From Rhodospirillales bacterium (GTDB lineage: Bacteria; Pseudomonadota; Alphaproteobacteria; Rhodospirillales; 2-12-FULL-67-15), in assembly GCA_016872535.1 (NCBI GenBank), contig VGZQ01000017.1, forward strand, positions 1 to 44,194: a stretch of DNA of 44,194 bases, read 5' to 3'. Each line of letters opens with the position of its first letter. Within the stretch, counting starts at the first letter, position 1. Shown here one piece after another: positions 35,799-44,194 of the stretch. A program made the translations under genes and the position numbers. Under the pieces are notes generated by a model. That model had not been told where the DNA came from. It ran no database searches and saw only the letters and a list, made by a program, of their open reading frames with translations.

Positions 35799-36776
35799 TC
35801 AGAGAAATCGCGCGATCACCCGGTCGGCGAGCAGCGCGACGAAGATCAGGAACAGATACAGGATCGAATAGAGGAACATCGGCCGCGCCGGGCCGACGCC
35901 GGGATCGCGCGCGAGCCGGATCGCGTGGCCGGCAAAAAGAGCGCCCAGCGCCAGCGCGGCGATCCCGTACGGCCAGCCCGACATGCCGATCGCGACCGGC
36001 GCCAGCGTCGCCGGCAACAGCAACGCCGTATAGGCGAGCATCAGCCGCTTGGTATGTCGGGGGCCGGCGACCACCGGCATCATCGGCACGCCGGCGGCGG
36101 CGTAATCGGCGTTGCGATAAAGCGCGAGTGCCCACGAATGCGGCGGCGTCCACAGGAAGATGATGGCGAACAAGACGATCGCGCCGAGCCCAACGTCGCC
36201 GGTCACCGCCGCCCAGCCGATCATCGGCGGCAGTGCGCCCGAAGCCCCGCCGATGACGATGTTCTGCGGTGTTCGCCGCTTCAGCCACACGGTGTAGATC
36301 AACACGTAATAAAGTATGGTGAGCGCAAGCAGGCCGGCGGCGACGGCGTTAACCAGCAGGGCCATGGCGCCGACCGACGCGATCCCGAGCAAAATCCCGA
36401 CCACCAACGCTTCGACGGGGCGCATCCGGCCGGCGGGGATCGGACGTCCCATGGTTCGGCGCATGACCCGGTCGATGTCCTGGTCGTACCACATATTGAT
36501 CGCGCCCGAGGCCCCGGCTCCGGCGGCGATGCACAAAATGGCGATCGCCGCGGTCGCGAGCGCGATCGTGCCGGGCGCGAGAATCAGGCCAACGCAAGCC
36601 GTGAACACCACCAGCGACATCACGCGTGGCTTCAGGATCACGCCGTAGTCGGCGATACGGAAGCGGTGCTGGGTTTCTTCGGGCACGGCGCCGGGCACGG
36701 ATTGGCCTTCGGCCCCGGTGGTGCGGGTCGCGGACATGGGCAGGCGACGGTCCTCGAAAGTGGCGGGTGACGCCAT
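35799..36776 (-). CDS. ctaB: protoheme IX farnesyltransferase (heme O synthase)
   Basis: 325-residue UbiA-family membrane enzyme. It adds a farnesyl group to heme B to give heme O, the precursor of heme A for the aa3 oxidase. The prenyl-diphosphate site N-M-W-Y-D-Q-D-I-D-R-V-M-R-R-T-M-x-R-P sits after the second helix. About nine membrane segments are seen. The second aspartate-type site is W-T-P-P-H-S-W-A-L-A. ATG 36776 has a strong AGAGGAG 8 bases upstream; ATG 36737 is also possible. It lies at the end of the minus-strand group facing ctaC, not between ctaD and ctaG as in many relatives. Heme A synthase (ctaA) is absent from the window. Confidence 0.96.
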   Translation of the reverse strand: MASPATFEDRRLPMSATRTTGAEGQSVPGAVPEETQHRFRIADYGVILKPRVMSLVVFTACVGLILAPGTIALATAAIAILCIAAGAGASGAINMWYDQDIDRVMRRTMGRPIPAGRMRPVEALVVGILLGIASVGAMALLVNAVAAGLLALTILYYVLIYTVWLKRRTPQNIVIGGASGALPPMIGWAAVTGDVGLGAIVLFAIIFLWTPPHSWALALYRNADYAAAGVPMMPVVAGPRHTKRLMLAYTALLLPATLAPVAIGMSGWPYGIAALALGALFAGHAIRLARDPGVGPARPMFLYSILYLFLIFVALLADRVIARFL

Positions 36777-36777
36777 T

Positions 36778-38115
36778 TTACACGCTCCTCTCGCGGCGCA
36801 ACAACGCTCCGGCCAGGGTAACAATAAAGAGAATCCCGCCCATGACCGCGATCAAGGCCCCGAAACCGTTGAGGTAAAGCCCGAGCTTGGCCCCGAGCTC
36901 GACCAGCCCCTGGGCTTCGCCGGCGGCCTTGCGCGGCGCGCCGTAGCCGCCGGCCCAGAAGAGGCCCAGGCTGGCAAGCGCTTGGCCCGCGCCGTAAAGC
37001 CAGATCTGAACGGCAAGAACGCGGCTTCCCCTCGGAGGCCGGCCGGCGCGCGGCAGCGCGATTCTTAAGAAAACGCCCATCAGCGCCAAATTGATGCCGC
37101 CGATGACCCCATGATAGTGCGCGGGCGTGCGGGTATCGGCACCGTCGACGAACAGGCCGAGCAGACCGCCGACGCCGAACACCGCGACCGAAAGCGCGAG
37201 CGCGAGAAAGGCCGGATCGCGGCGAATATCCGGCCGGGTGCGCGCGGCCGGAATCAGTCGGCGGGCGATCGCCCCGGCCGCAAGCAGCGGCGCCGGCGCC
37301 AGCGCGTATTGCAACAACGCGAACGCTTCCCATCGGACCGAAGAATTGACATCGAGCGCGAGATCGAGGCCGAGGCCCGCGCCCGCGCCAAGAACGAGCA
37401 GGCCGGCGGCCAGGCGAAAGGCGGGGCTGTCCCCGCTCCCGCCTAGGACATCGTCGGCGAGCGCGATCCAGGCCGCGATCAGGATGGCGACGTTGAGAAA
37501 TTGCAAAATGTGCCCGCCGCCCCAGAATAAGGCCTCGTTGAAATCGAACGACGGCGCGGCTGGCGCGAGCGCGACGGCGGACAGGACGAAAGCGACGAGG
37601 GCGAGGACGTAGACCGCGCTACCCGCGCCGAGTACCAGCGCATGCGGCGTGCGCGCCAGAGCGCCTCGCGCCAGATCGACGAGGAAACGGCCGACCGGCA
37701 ACAGCATCGCGCCTGCGAGCAGCGCGAGCCCAAGATAATAGAGCGGATCGGTAATGGCCGGGACGTAGTTGTTGAGGGTCGGCTCGCCGCGATCGGTCAG
37801 TGACGGCACCAGCAGCAGAACGAACGAAGCGGCCGCGCCGCCGAGCGCAATTCGGTCGATGGTCGAGGCGGTCGCCGGTCGCGAGGCCAGTGCCAACATC
37901 AACCCGAATGCGGCCAGGAACCATACCACGAAGGAGAAAACGACGTGCGCCACCAAGCCACGCTCGAAGAACGCCACCGGCCAGGGAAACAGGGTCTGGC
38001 TGCCGGGAATGCGCGAGAGCGCGAGCAGCACGGCCATCGCGCCGGCAAGCGCGAGCGCGAGCGCGGCCAAGCCCATCCACGCGCGCAGCACCTCGCGATT
38101 CGGCATTTCAACCAT
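36778..38115 (-). CDS. heme-copper-oxidase subunit I-like membrane protein, CuB histidines missing
   Basis: 445-residue protein with about 12 hydrophobic helices that reads like a shortened cytochrome oxidase subunit I. H57 (L-V-A-H-V-V-F-S-F) matches the low-spin heme ligand of helix II. H333 and H335 (A-H-Y-H-G-V-I-G-G) match the high- and low-spin heme ligands of helix X (A-H-F-H in ctaD of this window). H202 (F-W-G-G-G-H-I-L-Q-F) matches the first CuB histidine, but the usual E-V-Y with its cross-linked tyrosine is L-Q-F. The His-His pair expected about 50 residues later is absent. So it may bind heme but cannot hold a normal CuB. Flanked by ctaB and DUF420. Start ATG 38115 overlaps the DUF420 stop; ATG 38106 is possible. 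Confidence 0.75.
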   Translation of the reverse strand: MVEMPNREVLRAWMGLAALALALAGAMAVLLALSRIPGSQTLFPWPVAFFERGLVAHVVFSFVVWFLAAFGLMLALASRPATASTIDRIALGGAAASFVLLLVPSLTDRGEPTLNNYVPAITDPLYYLGLALLAGAMLLPVGRFLVDLARGALARTPHALVLGAGSAVYVLALVAFVLSAVALAPAAPSFDFNEALFWGGGHILQFLNVAILIAAWIALADDVLGGSGDSPAFRLAAGLLVLGAGAGLGLDLALDVNSSVRWEAFALLQYALAPAPLLAAGAIARRLIPAARTRPDIRRDPAFLALALSVAVFGVGGLLGLFVDGADTRTPAHYHGVIGGINLALMGVFLRIALPRAGRPPRGSRVLAVQIWLYGAGQALASLGLFWAGGYGAPRKAAGEAQGLVELGAKLGLYLNGFGALIAVMGGILFIVTLAGALLRRERSV

Positions 38116-38548
38116 GGTGCGGAAACAGGTGCACGGCCATGACATAGACCACCACGCCGGAGACGCCGACGTACATCCAAACCGGCCAAGTGACGCGGGC
38201 GATGCGGCGGTGCGCGTCGAACGAACCCCGAAGCGCGCGCCAGACCGCGAGCGGCACCATCGGCACCAGGGCGATGGCACCGATTACGTGCAGCGCGAGA
38301 ATGGAAAAATACACCGGCCGCACCCATCCTTCGCCGCCGAATCGCGCGAATCCGGAGTTGAGCTTGTAGATCACGTAAACAATCAGAAACGCCGCCGATG
38401 CGGCGAGCGCCGACACCATCATGCGGCGATGTCGAACGCGATCGCCTCGACGGATAAAAACATACCCCACGGCTAGGAATAGCGCCGAAAGCGCGTTGAG
38501 GGCGGCGATGGCATGGGATAAATCCTGGATCGTCCAATTCTGGATCAT
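38108..38548 (-). CDS. DUF420 membrane protein (CtaM-like)
   Basis: 146-residue protein with four membrane helices. Histidines sit near helix ends (L-S-H-A-I-A-A-L-N-A near 11, L-H-V-I-G-A near 85, and C-terminal V-H-L-F-P-H-H-G). This matches the DUF420 family; DUF420 proteins of Gram-positives (CtaM/YozB) are needed for heme-copper oxidase maturation. Its placement opposite ctaC supports an oxidase-assembly role (inference). ATG 38548 has AGGTCGG upstream. The stop lies within the start of the oxidase-like gene. Confidence 0.83.
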   Translation of the reverse strand: MIQNWTIQDLSHAIAALNALSALFLAVGYVFIRRGDRVRHRRMMVSALAASAAFLIVYVIYKLNSGFARFGGEGWVRPVYFSILALHVIGAIALVPMVPLAVWRALRGSFDAHRRIARVTWPVWMYVGVSGVVVYVMAVHLFPHHG

Positions 38549-38568
38549 GACCGACCTGATCCGGGGGC

Positions 38569-38655
38569 TTAGGACATTTTCCAGATGATCGATGCGTACA
38601 TGAACAGCGCGAGGGCAAGCAGCGCCAACGCCAGCATCCATTTTCTGCGGTTCAT
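38569..38655 (-). CDS. 28-residue single-pass membrane peptide
   Basis: Very short reading frame. Positively charged start M-N-R-R-K-W, one hydrophobic helix (about residues 7-25), and the end I-I-W-K-M-S. The location matches that of the tiny 'cytochrome oxidase small assembly' type proteins found in oxidase loci of other proteobacteria. The charge pattern and membrane helix support a real gene, but the ribosome site is weak. It is first in the minus-strand group, 20 bases before DUF420, and divergent from ctaC. Confidence 0.6.
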   Translation of the reverse strand: MNRRKWMLALALLALALFMYASIIWKMS

Positions 38656-38741
38656 GGTGCGATAACTCGGGCCAATTTTCGCGCGCCGGCAGAGCCCGGC
38701 GCCCCCGGAAAAAGCCCCTTTTAATGGCACTCTGGCCGTGT

Positions 38742-38753
38742 TAGCAAATGCTA
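38742..38753. promoter_or_regulatory. small palindrome TAGCA-AA-TGCTA in the divergent oxidase promoter region
   Basis: 5-bp arms with a 2-base spacer, 109 bases before ctaC and 87 bases before the 28-residue gene. Short enough to be chance; listed as a possible operator in the 206-base region that must hold promoters in both directions. Confidence 0.22.
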
Positions 38754-38861
38754 TGTCGCGGGGGTTGGCGGCGCACGTCGCGCCATCGGCGAAGATCACG
38801 CTGTAAAGGCGGGCTCGCGGCGGGGGTTTCCAAAACTGTTTTCCACTATGCGGATAAGGCC

Positions 38862-39686
38862 ATGTTCACACGCTTTGCTCGGTTAATTCCCAGCGCGGCA
38901 GCGATCCTGCTCACCGCGGCGGTCCCGGCTTCGGCCTCCCAGCCGCGCCCGTGGCAGATGACCTTCCAGCCGGCGGCCACGCCGGTGATGGAGCAGATCC
39001 AGTCGTTCAACGACCTTCTGTTCTGGATCATCGTCGCCATCACGTTGTTCGTTTTGGCGCTGCTCTGCTACTGCGCCATCAAGTTCAACGAGAAATCGAA
39101 TCCGACGCCTTCGAAGACGACACACAACACCGCGCTCGAAGTGATTTGGACCGTGGTCCCGATCCTGATCCTGGTGGTGATCGCGGTGCCGTCGTTCCGC
39201 CTGCTCTATTTCATGGACCGGACCGACAAGCCAGAAATGACCCTCAAGGTCGTTTCGCACCAGTGGTACTGGTCTTATCACTACCCCGACCACGGCAACC
39301 TCAACTTCACCAGCAACATGGTTCCGGCCGAGGATTTGAAGCCTGGCCAGCCGCGCTTGCTCACCGTCGATAACGAAGTGGTGTTGCCGGTCGACACCAA
39401 CGTTCGCGTCTTGGCGACGTCAGAAGACGTGATTCACAATTGGGCGGTTCCGGCGTTCGGGGTCAAGATCGACACCGTGCCCGGCCGTACCAACGAAACC
39501 TGGGTGCGCATCACCAAGGAAGGCACCTATTACGGCCAATGCTCGGAATTGTGCGGCATCAATCACGGCTTCATGCCGGTCCAGGTGCGCGCCGTTTCCA
39601 AGGCGGCTTTCGCGCAATGGACCGAAGAGGCGAAGAAGAAATTCGCCGCCACGCCCGAAACCGTTCACGTCGCCGCCACCCGCTGA
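38862..39686 (+). CDS. ctaC: cytochrome c oxidase subunit II
   Basis: 274-residue subunit that takes electrons from cytochrome c through the CuA centre. Signal peptide to about residue 26, then two membrane helices (about 51-73 and 93-115). CuA ligands are all present: H192 (I-H-N-W), C227 and C231 (C-S-E-L-C), H235 and M238 (H-G-F-M), with E229 through its carbonyl. The aromatic patch Q-W-Y-W-S near residue 134 is intact. No fused cytochrome c domain, so caa3 type is excluded. ATG 38862 was chosen; the frame is open far upstream without a better start. First gene of ctaC-ctaD-ctaG-ctaE. Confidence 0.97.
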   Translation: MFTRFARLIPSAAAILLTAAVPASASQPRPWQMTFQPAATPVMEQIQSFNDLLFWIIVAITLFVLALLCYCAIKFNEKSNPTPSKTTHNTALEVIWTVVPILILVVIAVPSFRLLYFMDRTDKPEMTLKVVSHQWYWSYHYPDHGNLNFTSNMVPAEDLKPGQPRLLTVDNEVVLPVDTNVRVLATSEDVIHNWAVPAFGVKIDTVPGRTNETWVRITKEGTYYGQCSELCGINHGFMPVQVRAVSKAAFAQWTEEAKKKFAATPETVHVAATR

Positions 39687-39715
39687 GAGGCTCGCGCGTT
39701 ATTTCGAGGATCTGA

Positions 39716-41335
<1,620 letters not shown>

Positions 41336-41360
41336 ACCGCCCGCGCTCCGAAATCGATCC

Positions 41361-41909
41361 ATGGCCGCCGCAGCCGATCGCCGCAATCTTCGCCTTGCCG
41401 TCGCCCTCTTCGGGGGCGTCGCGGGCATGATCGGCTTGGCCTATGCCTCTGTGCCGCTTTACCGGCTGTTCTGCCAGGTCACCGGATTCGGCGGCACCAC
41501 CCAGGTGGCGAAGGCGGCCCCGGGTACGGCGGCGGGACGCACGATCACGGTACGATTCGACGCCAACGTGGCGCGCGATCTGCCGTGGCGGTTCGAGCCG
41601 GTTCAGGGGTCGGCCACGGTCGCGATCGGCGAAAACGCACTCGCCTTCTACCGCGTGCGGAATCTTTCCGACAAACCCGTCACCGGAACGGCGACCTTCA
41701 ACGTCACCCCGCACAAGGCCGGGCCCTATTTCGCCAAGGTCGAATGCTTCTGCTTCACCGAGCAGACGCTGGCCCCAGGCGAAACCATGGACATGCCGGT
41801 GTCGTTCTTCGTTGACCCCGAAATCCTCAAGCGGGCCGAAGCCGACGACGTAAGCGAAATCACGCTGTCCTACACCTTCTTCCGCGCGATTCCCTCGAAT
41901 CGCAGTTAA
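41361..41909 (+). CDS. ctaG: cytochrome c oxidase assembly protein CtaG (Cox11 type)
   Basis: 182-residue copper chaperone that delivers Cu(I) to the CuB site of subunit I. One N-terminal membrane anchor (about 11-30), then C38 and a periplasmic immunoglobulin-like domain. The copper-binding motif is C129-F-C131-F in K-V-E-C-F-C-F-T-E-Q. Family blocks Y-x-x-V-P-L-Y-R-L-F-C-Q near 30-40 and F-V-D-P-E near 150 are present. It is the Cox11-type CtaG, unrelated to the Bacillus protein of the same name. It lies 25 bases after ctaD with no ctaB between them. Confidence 0.96.
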   Translation: MAAAADRRNLRLAVALFGGVAGMIGLAYASVPLYRLFCQVTGFGGTTQVAKAAPGTAAGRTITVRFDANVARDLPWRFEPVQGSATVAIGENALAFYRVRNLSDKPVTGTATFNVTPHKAGPYFAKVECFCFTEQTLAPGETMDMPVSFFVDPEILKRAEADDVSEITLSYTFFRAIPSNRS

Positions 41910-41939
41910 CCTTCCGAACGCGCAGCAACGGAGAGAGAC

Positions 41940-42761
41940 ATGTCGAGCCCGTCCACTACCCATAAGCATCCCTGGCACATGGTCGATCCGAGCCCGTGGC
42001 CGGTGGTGGGCGCCGCGGCCGCGCTACTCACGGCGTTCGGGTTGATCTGGTACATGCACGAAGGGCCGATCTGGCTGTTCCTCGTCGGCGTGGCCGGCTT
42101 GTTGGTCACGTTCTGGGGCTGGTGGCGCGACGTGATCGCCGAAGGCACCCATCAGGGGCATCACACCGATCCGGTGTCCACCGGTTTGCGCCTCGGCATG
42201 ATCCTGTTCATCGCCTCGGAAGTGATGTTCTTCTTCGCTTTCTTCTGGGCGTTCTTCCACTCCTCGATGCCGATCCTGAGCAAGGTCGCGGCGACCATCT
42301 GGCCGCCCGCGGGCGTACAGCCGCTCAATCCCTGGACTCTGCCCTTCCTCAACACCTTGATCCTGCTGACCTCGGGCGCCACGGTGACGTACGCCCACCA
42401 CGCGCTGCTCAAAGGCAATCAGAAAGGCACCGTCGTCGGCCTTGCTCTTACCATCGCGCTCGGCATCATCTTTACAGGGACCCAAGCCTACGAATACGGC
42501 GTCGCCGCGTTCAAGTTCAAGGACGGCATCTATTCGTCGACCTTCTATCTCGCCACCGGATTCCACGGCGCCCACGTCATCATCGGCACCTGCTTTCTGA
42601 TCGTGTGCCTGTTCCGCGCGGCGAAGGGTCACTTCAAGCCAGAAAAGCATGTCGGCTTCGAAGCTGCCGCCTGGTACTGGCACTTCGTCGACGTGGTCTG
42701 GCTGTTCTTGTTCGCATGGGTCTACTGGTGGGGCACCGCCGGCTACAAGGGTCCGTTCTGA
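41940..42761 (+). CDS. ctaE: cytochrome c oxidase subunit III
   Basis: 273-residue seven-helix subunit that stabilises the oxidase core. Family blocks are clear: H-P-W-H-M-V-D-P-S-P-W-P near the N-terminus, G-x-x-L-F-I-A-S-E-V-M-F-F-F-A-F-F-W-A-F-F-H (E in the helix III motif), and T-L-I-L-L-T-S-G. Later come Q-A-Y-E-Y and F-Y-L-A-T-G-F-H-G-A-H-V-I-I-G-T, then W-Y-W-H-F-V-D-V-V-W-L at the end. ATG 41940 has GGAGAGAG upstream. Last core oxidase gene of the operon. Confidence 0.97.
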   Translation: MSSPSTTHKHPWHMVDPSPWPVVGAAAALLTAFGLIWYMHEGPIWLFLVGVAGLLVTFWGWWRDVIAEGTHQGHHTDPVSTGLRLGMILFIASEVMFFFAFFWAFFHSSMPILSKVAATIWPPAGVQPLNPWTLPFLNTLILLTSGATVTYAHHALLKGNQKGTVVGLALTIALGIIFTGTQAYEYGVAAFKFKDGIYSSTFYLATGFHGAHVIIGTCFLIVCLFRAAKGHFKPEKHVGFEAAAWYWHFVDVVWLFLFAWVYWWGTAGYKGPF

Positions 42762-42774
42762 ACCGGGAGACCCT

Positions 42775-43551
42775 ATGACGCAGACGGCGGGCGCGAGCGA
42801 TCTTCCGGCGACCATCCGCCTCGTCTCCGTCGATGCCTCGGGGCGCTGGCTGGCCGCCGGCTGGATGGACGTCCGCCGCGCGCCGGGGGTCAGTCTCGGA
42901 TATGGTGCCGTGTTCGCGGTCGTGAGCCTGGCGCTCACGGGCGGTCTTCTCTTCCTCGGTCTCGGCTCGCTGATCCTGCCGCTCGCGGGCGGGTTCGTGC
43001 TGATGGCGCCGCTGCTGGCGATCGGATTCTACGACATCAGCCGCCGGCTCGAATCCGGCGAACGGCCCTCGGCCGGCGCGGTCGCGCGCGCAAGCTCGGC
43101 CGGGTTCGCCCAGGTCGGCGCGATGGGCGCGGTTCTGATGTTGGTATTCCTGGTTTGGACGTTGCTGGCGCTGGTGCTGTTCGTCCTGTTCTACGGGCAA
43201 AGCCCGCCGCCGCTCGACCGGTTCGTCGAGGAGATCTTGTTTTCGGTGCGGGGAGGGCTCTTCCTCGCCCTCGGCACGGCGGTGGGGGCGGTGATCGCCA
43301 CGCTCGCGTTCACCATCAGCGCATTCTCGTTTCCGATGCTTCTCGACCGGCCGGTCGACGTCGTCACCGCGATCCTGGTCAGCGCCCGGGCGGTGCGGGC
43401 CAACTGGCGGGTGATGTTCGGTTGGGCGGCGCTGATCGTGCTGCTGACCGGGGTCGGATTCGTGACCCTGTTTCTCGGCTTGGCGGTGGTGATGCCGCTG
43501 CTTGGCCATGCGTCCTGGCACGCCTATCGGGACGTGATCGAGCCGCGTTAA
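42775..43551 (+). CDS. DUF2189 membrane protein
   Basis: 258-residue integral membrane protein with about six helices. The region G-W-M-D-V-R-R-A-P-G-V-S-L-G-Y-G near residue 28 and P-L-L-A-I-G-F-Y-D-I-S-R-R-L-E-S-G near 75-92 are hallmarks of DUF2189. A final G-H-A-S-W-H-A-Y-R-D-V-I matches the family end. Members are often next to cytochrome oxidase genes, and an oxidase-related role is guessed from position only. ATG 42775 has GGGAGA upstream and follows ctaE by 13 bases, in the place where SURF1 or DUF983 genes are often found. Confidence 0.85.
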   Translation: MTQTAGASDLPATIRLVSVDASGRWLAAGWMDVRRAPGVSLGYGAVFAVVSLALTGGLLFLGLGSLILPLAGGFVLMAPLLAIGFYDISRRLESGERPSAGAVARASSAGFAQVGAMGAVLMLVFLVWTLLALVLFVLFYGQSPPPLDRFVEEILFSVRGGLFLALGTAVGAVIATLAFTISAFSFPMLLDRPVDVVTAILVSARAVRANWRVMFGWAALIVLLTGVGFVTLFLGLAVVMPLLGHASWHAYRDVIEPR

Positions 43552-43568
43552 CCCTAATCGATCCCGGT

Positions 43569-43598
43569 TTGGCGGTCGCCCGTCGTTTGGCGTATCCT
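43569..43598 (+). promoter_or_regulatory. candidate phaC promoter
   Basis: TTGGCG (43569-43574) and TATCCT (43593-43598) with an 18-base spacer, ending 19 bases before the phaC start. GTTTGGCG is repeated at 43567 and 43585, exactly 18 bases apart, which could also be a regulator site. Weak evidence. Confidence 0.28.
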
Positions 43599-43617
43599 GT
43601 CTTCGGGACGGGACCGT

Positions 43618-44194
43618 ATGAACGAGAACGCGCGCACAGTGGAAAAAAAGGCCGCGCCGGAATCCCGGGCGGACGGCGCAACCGCGCCGGCTCCCACCTT
43701 GGCCGAGCGGATCGCCGCCGTGACGCGCGCGGCGCTCGCGCGGGCCGAGGAGGACGCGGAATTCCAAATTCCCCACCCGGCGGTGGTCGGCAAGACGTTC
43801 ATTACGCTCGCCGACGCGCTCGCCCAGGATCCGGTCCGGGTAGCCTCGGCGCAGGCCGACTTGTGGCGGTCCTACGCGCGGCTGTGGCGCGCTTACGCCG
43901 CCCGCCTCGCCGACGGTCCGGCCGCGGCGGTGGTCGAGCCGGCGCCCGACGACCGCCGCTTCAAGGATGAAGCCTGGAGCGAAGACCCGAGCCTCGATTT
44001 CCTGAAGCAGGCGTATCTGTTGGGCGCGCGCTGGCTGCAAGGGTTGCCCGCGCTCGCGCGCGACCTCGATCCCGCCCAGCGCCGCAAGGCGGAGTTCTAC
44101 CTGCGCCTGATCGCGGACGCGCTCGCGCCGACCAATTTTCCCTCCACGAACCCGAAGGTGCAACGCGCGATCGCGGCCGAAAAGGGCGCGAATC
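43618..44194 (+). CDS. phaC: class I poly(3-hydroxyalkanoate) synthase, N-terminal part
   Basis: First 192 codons of a class I PHA synthase, which polymerises 3-hydroxyacyl-CoA into storage polyester; the rest lies beyond the window. The N-terminal domain shows D-D-R-R-F-K-D-E-A-W-S-E-D-P and F-L-K-Q-A-Y-L-L near residues 110-135, and A-P-T-N-F-P-S-T-N-P near 175. These blocks precede the alpha/beta-hydrolase domain in PhaC. The lipase-box cysteine is out of the window. ATG 43618 follows GGGACGGG. The N-terminal 40 residues are Ala/Pro-rich and poorly conserved, as usual. Confidence 0.93.
   Translation, partial: MNENARTVEKKAAPESRADGATAPAPTLAERIAAVTRAALARAEEDAEFQIPHPAVVGKTFITLADALAQDPVRVASAQADLWRSYARLWRAYAARLADGPAAAVVEPAPDDRRFKDEAWSEDPSLDFLKQAYLLGARWLQGLPALARDLDPAQRRKAEFYLRLIADALAPTNFPSTNPKVQRAIAAEKGAN

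Overview
This is a high-GC window packed with genes. Gene content points to an alphaproteobacterium, most likely of the Rhodospirillales. The supporting signs are a petABC-type bc1 operon, an aa3-type cytochrome c oxidase locus with ctaG, a class I PHA synthase, DUF1285/DUF1194/DUF6111/DUF2189 proteins and a ThrB of the choline-kinase fold. Codon use is strongly GC3-biased. There are no rRNA or tRNA genes, insertion sequences, phage genes or CRISPR arrays that I can see. This is core chromosome, not an island.

Layout. (1) 1-1506, minus: Rieske protein and cytochrome b of the bc1 complex; cytochrome b runs off the left edge. (2) 1692-3531, plus: trmL, hemF and an OsmC-family protein. (3) 3550-6508, minus: CCA-adding enzyme, then a DUF1285-Nudix-DUF6111 operon closed by a strong intrinsic terminator. 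(4) 6507-13292, plus: a MoxR AAA+ ATPase, a DUF58 protein, a BatA/DUF4159 membrane protein and a VWA/amidotransferase-like membrane protein. A small cytochrome c (minus), two tandem secreted DUF1194 VWA proteins and a glutathione S-transferase follow, up to 15946. (5) 15953-17610: a small unknown protein, an FNR-type regulator with an FNR box upstream, and a small conserved protein. (6) 17617-22387, minus: gcvT-gcvH-gcvP behind a tandem glycine riboswitch. (7) 22408-25053, minus: a lipoprotein, a double-CDGSH iron-sulfur protein and a secreted peptidoglycan-binding/helical-repeat protein. (8) 25188-26638, plus: thrB-rnhA. (9) 26648-29346, minus: peroxiredoxin and a DsbD/ScsB-type thiol reductase. 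(10) 29507-30091, plus: YqgE/AlgH. (11) 30101-34320, minus: M32 carboxypeptidase, thrC and an M16 protease. (12) 34653-35798, plus: a porin behind an unusually AT-rich leader. (13) 35799-38655, minus: ctaB, a degenerate heme-copper-oxidase-like membrane protein, DUF420 and a 28-residue membrane peptide, divergent from ctaC-ctaD-ctaG-ctaE-DUF2189 (38862-43551). (14) 43618 to the right edge: the start of phaC.

How the genes fit together. Much of the window serves aerobic respiration. It holds bc1 subunits, the three catalytic and core subunits of an aa3 oxidase, its heme O synthase and copper chaperone, oxygen-dependent coproporphyrinogen oxidase, and an FNR-type oxygen sensor. The two least explained parts are the MoxR/VWA cluster and the set of genes facing the oxidase operon. 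The first has one AAA+ ATPase, four proteins with an intact MIDAS-like DxSxS motif and one with a degenerate one, plus a c-type cytochrome. In the second, a protein keeps the heme-ligand histidines of oxidase subunit I but lacks the CuB histidine pair.

Method limits: all family assignments come from reading the translated sequence by eye. No database search or structure prediction was run, and start codons were chosen by ribosome-binding-site spacing, overlap with neighbours and family length.
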